A stretch of 64,000 nucleotides of DNA from Rhynchopus sp. YZ270_cl-10 (taxonomy: Eukaryota > Euglenozoa > Diplonemea > Diplonemida > Diplonemidae): positions 248,001 to 312,000 of the forward strand of contig OZ037836.1 of NCBI GenBank assembly GCA_964035575.1, read 5' to 3'. This document shows positions 53,685 to 61,148 of this stretch, one piece after another. Every line of letters starts with the position of its first letter. Within the stretch, counting starts at the first letter, position 1. Under the pieces are notes generated by a model, which saw nothing but the letters and a program-made list of their open reading frames with translations, made no database searches and was not told the origin of the DNA. A program made the translations under genes and the position numbers.

Positions 53685-54698
53685 TCACATGCACACACAT
53701 CCGTCCTGAATACCGCGCTTGAAATCGCCCAGGAGGTTACGGCTCTTCACATATTCTGACACAACACTGCTCGATCCTTCAACGTTGATGCTGCTTGTGG
53801 GTATGTTGCATCCTTTTAGGAAGCCATTACTAATGTGCTGCACACTCGTCCACCCAGACATGTTAAGTATCTTCAATGCGCTGCAGTTAGCGAGGAAGTA
53901 GTACTCAACCTGCGTCACATTGCCCCACCCAGATAAGTCAAGGGTTCGTAATGCACTGCAGCTTGCGAGGAACCTGTGATCAACTTGCATTACATTGTGC
54001 CACCCTGACAAATCAAGTGTGGTCAATGAGGTGCAGTAGCGGAGGAAGTTGTTCTCGATGCGCCTTACATTGTTCCACCCAGACATGTCAAGTGTGGTCA
54101 ATGAGGTGCAGCCGGCGAGGAAACTAAGTCCAACCTTTCTCAGGTTGTTCCACCCAGATAAGTCAACGGTTGTCAACGTCCTGCAGTTGTAGAGGAAGTA
54201 GCTGTCAACCTGCGTCACATTGCTCCACCCAGATAAATCAGCTGTGTGCAATGCGTTGCAGGAGGAGAGAAAGTGGCGCCCTACTGCAGTCACACCTGGC
54301 ACACCACTGAGATCAAGTTCTGAGAACGTGCCACCTTGTAAGAAGTAATGGGGGATCTCAGTAACAACCTCCGCCTGCAGAAACAAATGAACCAGATTGG
54401 GATCTGTCAGACGCTTGAACCTCTCTCGCGCCAGCCTTGTCTCACCCAAGTCACAAAGAACTGAAATGGCGTCGTCCTTCTGCGACTTTGTCTTCGTCAG
54501 CACAACTGTGTCCCCAGCACTCAGCTGCGTGATGTAGTCTCCTTCGGCCAGCAGCTTCCCACCGAAGCTCATGTCAAAGCCGTCTTCGCACAACTCTGCT
54601 GCAGACGCCACCTTCCGCCGTATGTCCGCAGTTGTATCATCCACACCCACCTCGACTGTGTACTTCTCTCCGTCAAAGCTCTTCACACATATTTCCAT
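53685..54698 (-). CDS. UBL-LRR-CaaX protein 3
   Basis: 337 aa, start at 54698 (MEICVKSFDGEKYTVEV), preceded by the shared leader GAGACACAAAACC. The ubiquitin-like domain is nearly identical to that of LRR 1; about seven LDLSGW repeats; C-terminus QDGCVCM, a CaaX box with Met as in farnesylated proteins. The N-terminal 100 residues are far more similar among LRR 1, 3 and 4 than the repeats are, so variation is concentrated in the recognition surface. Confidence 0.85.
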   Translation of the reverse strand: MEICVKSFDGEKYTVEVGVDDTTADIRRKVASAAELCEDGFDMSFGGKLLAEGDYITQLSAGDTVVLTKTKSQKDDAISVLCDLGETRLARERFKRLTDPNLVHLFLQAEVVTEIPHYFLQGGTFSELDLSGVPGVTAVGRHFLSSCNALHTADLSGWSNVTQVDSYFLYNCRTLTTVDLSGWNNLRKVGLSFLAGCTSLTTLDMSGWNNVRRIENNFLRYCTSLTTLDLSGWHNVMQVDHRFLASCSALRTLDLSGWGNVTQVEYYFLANCSALKILNMSGWTSVQHISNGFLKGCNIPTSSINVEGSSSVVSEYVKSRNLLGDFKRGIQDGCVCM

Positions 54699-55250
54699 GG
54701 TTTTGTGTCTCTCTGTTTCAGGTGTTTTGGGTGGGGCAGGAAGAAACAAAAATAATAAAAACACCTTTCATCTTTTGTTTAGTTGGTACTACTCATGTCA
54801 TACTAACTGATACTGACTCATATGCGTTTCCTTCAAAACTTCACACACAACGCTTTTTGGTAATTGGGAGACACACAAAGGTGCCAGGTTCTATGATATG
54901 CACGGAACCACCCTGCACCTGTTTGTCATATTGTTTAGCCGACTTGTCTTGGTCAAGAAGGAGACCCCTCCCACGGTTGACGAGGCGATACGGCCAGTGG
55001 AAGTGACACCTCAACCGGTAGTGAGCGTATCTCGCACTTCCCCTTCTGCCCTTTCAACCCTTCCCAAAAAAAATTTTGTAGCACCCCCGCACGCTTCGCC
55101 TCTCTACCTGTGTCTGTCAGGGAGGCGCGCGCGAAGCGCGCGACGACCGCTTTGTCGGGGAGAAAAAAATTTTTTTGGGGGTCGTTTTCATATGGTACAC
55201 CCCAATTTCGGAAACCCCAAATCCTGGCGGAAACCCTGCTTTCAGTGATG
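54699..55250. other. 5' flank of LRR 3 and repeats
   Basis: The stem-loop repeat at 54880-54919 matches 38558-38597. 55088-55160 (CAGGGAGGCGCGCGCGAAG ... CGACGACCGCTTT) is an inverted copy of part of the transposon at 12040-12105. No gene. Confidence 0.6.
54880..54919. repeat. stem-loop repeat, copy 2
   Basis: Identical hairpin to 38558-38597, with GGGAGACACACAA to its left in both places. Confidence 0.75.
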
Positions 55251-55997
55251 TATATACAGGGCGTTCGCTATCGCCATCGTTTTTTCCTGATCGTGGCGAA
55301 ATGCCAAAAAACCCGAAATTTTTGCTTTTTTACTAGTGCTTAAAATAGGTCAAAAAAAATTTTCCCGCCGGAGAGAAGCTAGTTCGTGGGGGTGAATCCC
55401 CGGTACTGAGTGGTCGAAAAAAAATTGCGATTTGCGCGTGATCCCTTCCCCAGCACTAAAACCAGCAAAACGATGGAGAATTTCATCAATCCCCCCCTCA
55501 CTGAGGGTCTCTTTGTGCTGTTTAATCAAACAGATGTACAAGAGAGAGGCATCTGTCATATGAGACTTCATCCTTAGTTTGATTATTTTCAATCAACTAA
55601 AACGTCTCTCTGCCGTTGAAGGTAGAGTTGACACGAGTAGTGACACCTTCTATAACAGGGGGTACGGGACACCTTCAGCAGACTGCAGGATTGAGGAGCG
55701 AGCGGGAGTGCTGGGGAAACTTACTTTCACGGCAGGCGGGTTTGCGGATGATTTTGAGTACAGTGGACACCCCCTCTGCGACCCCCCCTCCGGGGGGGTC
55801 GACAGGTTGGGGGGGAGAAATCTCTCTCTCATTTTTTTTTTCCCCCCTTTTTTTTTTTATTTATTTATTTATTTATACAGGGTTTCGCCCCGGTGGGGCG
55901 AAGCCCTGGGGCGAAATAAAATGTCATTTTTTCAGGAAAAGATTTTTTTAACGAAAAAAAATATTTTTCGCCCCGGGGCGAACGCCCTGTGTATATA
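55251..55997. mobile_element. inverted-repeat element with CAGGGCGTTCGC ends
   Basis: Left end TATATACAGGGCGTTCGC (55251), right end the complement of TATATACACAGGGCGTTCGC (ending 55997). A smaller foldback with CAGGGTTTCGCCCC (55876) shares the right end. TATATA flanks prevent a firm target duplication call. A 70-residue coding-like stretch at 55600-55800 is unassigned. Confidence 0.55.
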
Positions 55998-58253
55998 GGT
56001 ATCTTTATGTGGGACCAAATCCCACAAAAAATCGAAAAAAAAAAAAACAAGTAATTGCTATCAGAAAAAAAACGGGGTGTGCTGTGGTTATGGGGGGACC
56101 CACACTCCTGAACACTGCCCTGTAGAAATAATCTACACTCTGCTCTTCTGCAGGTATGCGAAAACGCTGCCACAACCACTGGGACGCCTGCACTTGAAAC
56201 GTTCAAGAACGGGGGCTGTCATCCTCAGACCCCTCTTCGTCCAGCACTCTTTGCTCGATGGATGGTCGGCGTGTTCCAGCTCGTTGTCGTCCACAGCCTC
56301 CCACTCATCGTCACCGGAGGAGGAGTGCGCAAGGAACACAGACGACTAACTGTCGTAGATCACACCATGCGCATCAGCACCACCCAGCAAAGCGCCAGGC
56401 TGCTATGTTGGTTTCGAAAATCGCGCGGGGTTTCCCACAGCACACCTCGTATTTTTTCTTAGCAATTCCTTGTTTTGTTGTTGTTGTTTTCCACACACCT
56501 TCCTTCAACCCTTGTAAGATCAGTTGCTATTTTTTTCTAGGAAACTTGAAATTACACATTTCAAGAGAACAAATTAAAAAGGGTCCTTATTTGCATTTTT
56601 GGGCTCCGCCCGTGCAGTGGTGGGGTCAATCTCGAAAATTGGACAATTTTTTGACCACTTAAATTTTGAGAAATATGAGCCCGGTTGCTTATCCGTGGGG
56701 CCCATTTTTGGCCAAAATTTTCCTCAAAATCCGGGTTTGTAATATTGACCCTTTACTCCCCCCCCACATCGATTTCAATACTATACCTTACTTCACCTAC
56801 GGTTACCCTTACAGGGGGGTGAAGGAAGGTAAGTTGAAAACTATAGAATTTCGGGATTTTTTTGCAATTTTTACCTTACCTTACAGGGCTCTAAGAGGGG
56901 TCCCGAAGGGACTCCAGAGCAACGCGACCCCACCATGAAGAGCACGGTCGTCAAGAAGCCCAAAAAACGAGTCGGGATTCCGCAAAAAGGTGTTCTCTGA
57001 GTGACTCGTGGTGTAAAAAACTAGATTTTTACACCGCACCATGAATTTTTTTCGCCTGCGGCGCTATTTTATCTTATTTTTTTTGCTCCGCAAAAAAAAA
57101 ATATAGTTCCCAGTGTCTTCCCTTGTCAGCAGTGCTGAATTTTTGGGGGAAAAAACAAGCTTACCCCGATCTTGAAATCTGGATTCCTGGAGAAGACACT
57201 AGTTTTTCATACACAAAAACAATGACTGCCTCATACAAAACCACCGTATGGTGGGTGCTGGCTGTTTAAAACCCTGCACACCCCCACGCGAAAAAATAAT
57301 AAAACCTACATCCTCGAAACTTTTCTACACAAATGATTTCATTGAACGCATCCCCCGGGGGTTTCCCACATATTTCCCCCTTTACTGCACCCCCACCACC
57401 CCTATATACATTACTGCCTGCTTTTGAAAAAAAAAAAAAAACTTTTGCAGATTTGGAGAAAAAGTTTTTTGCATTTTTTGGGGAACTGGGTTGCTGACCG
57501 CATCATGAAATCCCGTACCATACAGCTGTACCCAATTTTTTTTTGCCTGCGGCGCCATTTTTCCTTTTTTGCTCCGCAAAAAAGGGTTCGTTGAGTGACT
57601 CTGTGCTGTAAAAGGCTAGATTTTTACACTGTACCCAAATTTTTTTTCGCCTGCGGCGCCATATTATATTAATTTATTTGCTTCGCAAAAAAAAATTGAG
57701 TCGTGAGTCCTGATATGGGTGAAAAATTGCATCCGGGTGCCCTTTTGTGCACTCCTCCTGAAGGGGTGAAAGGTGCTGTGAATGCTACCTTGCATGCTGG
57801 AGTCAGGCATAGTGCATGTGGGACCTGCTGGAGCCCTAGCCAGTGAAGCCCCTGGGCTAGTACAATGATGATACTTCAATCTTAAGTCCATTTCTTCAAA
57901 AAAGCCCCTCCGTGCCCCCAGCCCCCTCAGGAATAGCAACCTCACTTTTTTTGCACTTTTGGTAAGGAAAAAAATCGTATATAAATCCCTGGGTGCGAGG
58001 ATGCAAAAAAAATACAACTCTTCCTTTTTTAGATAGATATTCAGTAAAAAGAAACGAAAACAAGGAAAAAAAGAGAAAAAGTTTTTTCGTTGATCGCTCG
58101 AATTAGTGTCCCTGAGTGAATGAATCTGGGGAGTAATTCGGCAAGCACTATCTAAAAACAGAGTTTTATTTTTATATGACGATTCTCGTATATTCAAAAA
58201 AAAAAATGTGCGTAAAAAAACATCGCCGGTGCCGCAGGGTTGTCCCGGGGGAC
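55998..58253. other. repeat-rich intergenic
   Basis: 56133-56339 has an acidic, coding-like minus-strand stretch without recognised domain. 57015-57110 and 57480-57660 are members of the GCCTGCGGCGCC / TTGCTCCGCAAAAAA repeat family. 57290-57350 matches 35570-35640. 57660-58253 is AT-rich. No supported gene. Confidence 0.5.
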
Positions 58254-60044
58254 TCACATGCACACACATTTGCACTCGGTATCGTGGCTACCGCCATAGT
58301 CATGCACACAGTCTGACACAACACTGCTCGATCCTGTAACGTTGATGCTGCTTGTACGTATTTTGCATGCCTTTAGGAAGTATCTCCCAATGCGCTGAAC
58401 AGTCGTCAACCCAGATAGGTCAAGTGTTTTCAACGCCCTGCAATTACAGAGAAAGTAGTCCCCCAGTTGTGTCACATTGTTCCACCCAGAAATATCCAGT
58501 GTGGTCAATGACGTGCAGTTGTAGAGAAAGTGCTCATCAACCCGCGTCACATTGTTCCACCCAGATAAGTCAAGGACTTGCAATGCTGTGCAGGAGGAGA
58601 GAAACGATTTCTCAATGTGTGCCACATTGTTCCACCCAGACAAGTCAAGTGTTCGCAATCTGGGGCAGTTGGAGAGGAAGGAGTGCCCTATTTGCGTCAC
58701 ATTGTTCCACCCAGAAATATCCAGTGTGGTCAATGAGGTGCAGGCGGAGAGAAAGTACTCATCAACCCGAGTCACATTGTTCCACCCAGATAAGTCAAGG
58801 GTTCGCAATGCTGTGCAGATGGAGAGAAAGTTCTTGTCAACCTGAGTCACATTGCTCCACCTAGACAAGTCAAGTGTTCGCAATGCTCTCATCTTCGAGA
58901 GAAAGAAGCCCTCAATATATGTGACATTGCTCCACCCAGATAAATCAAGAGTGTGCAATGAGGTGCAGAGCTTGAGAAAGGAGTAACCTACTGCAGTCAC
59001 ACCTGACACACCACTGAGATCAAGTTCTGAGAACCTGCCACCTTGTAAGAAGTGATTGGGGATCTCAGTAACAACCTCCGCCTGCAGAAACAAATGAATC
59101 AGCTTGGGATCTGTCAGACCTTTGAACCTCTCTCGCAATAAACGTTTTTAAAAATAGGATGGAACACCCCGTTCCGAAGAGGAATGCAGCCACCCCGAAA
59201 AAGTGGGGGTGTGTCGCCAGTCTGCGGTGAGAAACTCCTCCCTGAGTCAAAACTGCCGCTGGTTAGCGCTGGCTAAGGTTCCCTTTTCACCCGGTCACAA
59301 TCGAGTCTCGCTCCGTCGGCGTTGACTGCACTGCAAAGCCCCTTGGTCCACCGTCGTAAAAAGACACCACAAAAAGCGTAGGTAGGTGGGGGACCGGCAG
59401 GTTACAGACAGAGGCAGTACGGAGCTAAGGTGTCGGCGGTCGCGGGTTGCCGTGGAGGCCTGCCCCCCGTGGAGGTCTTGGGATCTGGGAGTTTTGTGGA
59501 AGTAATCGGCTCAGAGTACCCTGCATTCCATGCACGACTCGAGCTCCTTGTGGTAGGATATTGGGGTCCCGGGAAGCACCCTTCGCCCCGAGGTCCCACC
59601 ACCCCAGACAGTTTGTAGGTCTAAAAGCACAACGTACTTGTCCAGGACCTGGCCGCTCTTGGGTTCTCTCGAAAAAAAGATACTAATCCCGTACGCCCGT
59701 GCACCGCAAAAATGTGCTATGGGGGGCGGTCCGCCGTCGGGACCTTTGAACCTCTCTCGCGTCAGCCTTGTCTCACCCAAGTCACGAAGAGCTGCAATGG
59801 CGTCGTCCTTCTGCGACTTCGTCTTCACCAGCGTCTTCTTAGTCAGCACAACTGTGTCCCCAGCACTCAGCTGCGTGATGTAGTCTCCTTCGGCCAGCAG
59901 CTTCCCTCCGAAGCTCATGTCAAAGCCGTCTTCGCACAACTCTGCTGCAGACGCCACCTTCCGCCGTATGTCCGCAGTTGTATCATCCACACCCACCTCG
60001 ACTGTGTACTTCTCTCCGTCAAAGCTCTCCACACATATTTCCAT
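58254..60044 (-). pseudogene. UBL-LRR-CaaX gene 4, split by a retroposed insert
   Basis: 5' part 59741-60044 (ubiquitin-like domain, with an extra KTLVK after VVLTK) and 3' part 58254-59116 (about ten LDLSGW repeats, ending ECKCVCM). They are separated by a 604-bp insert (59137-59740) plus one copy of a 20-bp target duplication. Without the insert and one duplicate the frame is 1167 nt, i.e. 388 aa without any other interruption, so the insertion appears to be the only lesion and recent. It carries more repeats than the other family members. An insert read through or spliced out cannot be excluded, but no GTATGT site is at the border. Confidence 0.85.
59137..59740 (-). mobile_element. 604-bp non-LTR retroposon (SINE or truncated LINE)
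   Basis: Flanked by direct repeats GACCTTTGAACCTCTCTCGC (59117-59136 and 59741-59760), the long irregular duplication made by target-primed reverse transcription. On the minus strand it begins CCCGACGGCGGACCGCCCCC and ends TTTTTAAAAACGTTTATT, without a clean poly(A). No reverse transcriptase. GC-rich start and lack of coding suggest a SINE or a NARTc-like short relative of a LINE (inference). Confidence 0.8.
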
Positions 60045-60816
60045 GGTTTTGTGTCTCTCTGTTTTGTGCAAGTGTATCCAATTGGGGGTAAGAGTACGCA
60101 AGAGACAACAAACAGTTAGGGAGAGGTCTTTTGCTAATAAAATGATCATCCAGATGTGGTGAAACGCCATAAACTCCACAACCCCTACAAAGATACTCCG
60201 CAAGCCATGCATAGTGGGGCAAGACAAAGCAACCAAAAGAGGAAGAGGACAACTTGCAAGTGTGCAGAAGAGTGTTTGGAAGCTAAGGGTACAAAGGCAC
60301 TGCGTGAATTGCACCCACGTAGGGGCGAACGACCTTCGTGACCACATAAAACCCACATGAGCCCCATTAAGAGAGTGAACCGTTTTTGTTGTGTATTGTT
60401 TGTTGAAAACCTGCTTGCTGTAGTGACACCTGAGGATAAGCACCACTCTGCCGAGCTGCTTTATTTCATTATTTGTTTGTTGCCACAGTTGTGCAATCTC
60501 CAGTTGATGATTTACGCTTATATTCTCATTTGCTTTTTGTTCTTCGTAAAGTGGCCCCCTAATAAGTTGTCTCAAAATACAAAGCCCTCTCGTGACAGTG
60601 TCACCTCAATGTAATCTAGGCAGACTTTATCCCCATCCTCCTGTCCCTCAACCCCTTTCCCTGCTATATGCCTCCTATGTTTTTGTGTCTTTCTTTGTTT
60701 TGTAAAGTTTGTGCAGACGAGTAGAGTAGGCAGCACCTACCATCACCATCCCAACCTCCCTTTGTACCCTTCTTCCCGTCCTTCCCTTTATCCCCTCCCA
60801 CCAGCACACCACGTCG
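60045..60816. other. intergenic between LRR 4 and the LRR remnant
   Basis: 60298-60358 and 60418-60452 are copies of the two-part conserved intergenic unit also at 53072-53232. No gene. Confidence 0.7.
60418..60452. repeat. conserved intergenic element, copy 5 (diverged)
   Basis: TAGTGACACCTGAGGATAAG with CACCACTCTG: the most diverged copy, but in the same context and order as copy 4. Confidence 0.65.
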
Positions 60817-61090
60817 TCATTGTGCATGTCTCTGTCGTTTGTGGGATTGATCGGGGGATTCGTCTCTGCTGCGTTTCGGACATGCTTCAACCACAAGATG
60901 CCTCAGATCCTCTCTCTCCCTTACTGCGTCGGACACAGTACTGCTGCAGCCGGAAAGGTAAATACTCGTCAACGAAGTGCAGTTCTTAGCAAAACCCGTA
61001 CCTGACCCTCTATTGGTGTCTACGTACTGAACCTTGTTGAGTGGCGAGAGATCCAGGGTGGTTAAAGTCCTTAAACTTGTTGACGTGACC
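60817..61090 (-). pseudogene. 3' remnant of a different LRR gene, basic tail
   Basis: About 85 residues remain: SLRTLTTLDLSPLNKVQYV, a repeat with NCTSLTSIYLSGC, then a C-terminal tail CPKRSRDESPDQSHKRQRHA. In place of the CaaX box it ends in two basic clusters (KRSR and KRQR) like a bipartite nuclear signal. The upstream part is cut off by the 3' end of the LINE at about 61090. The 5' part, if kept, lies beyond the window. Confidence 0.7.
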
Positions 61091-61096
61091 CATCCC

Positions 61097-61122
61097 CACC
61101 TTCTCAGATGAACTGAGAGGTG
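61097..61122 (-). terminator. 3' stem-loop of the LINE
   Basis: CACCTTCTCAG pairs with CTGAGAGGTG around ATGAA. It lies about 30 bp beyond the RT stop, at the junction with the LRR remnant. A terminal hairpin is what RTs of stringent-type LINEs recognise on their RNA. Confidence 0.6.
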
Positions 61123-61148
61123 AGAAAGGCGCCACGTGACCACCTTCG

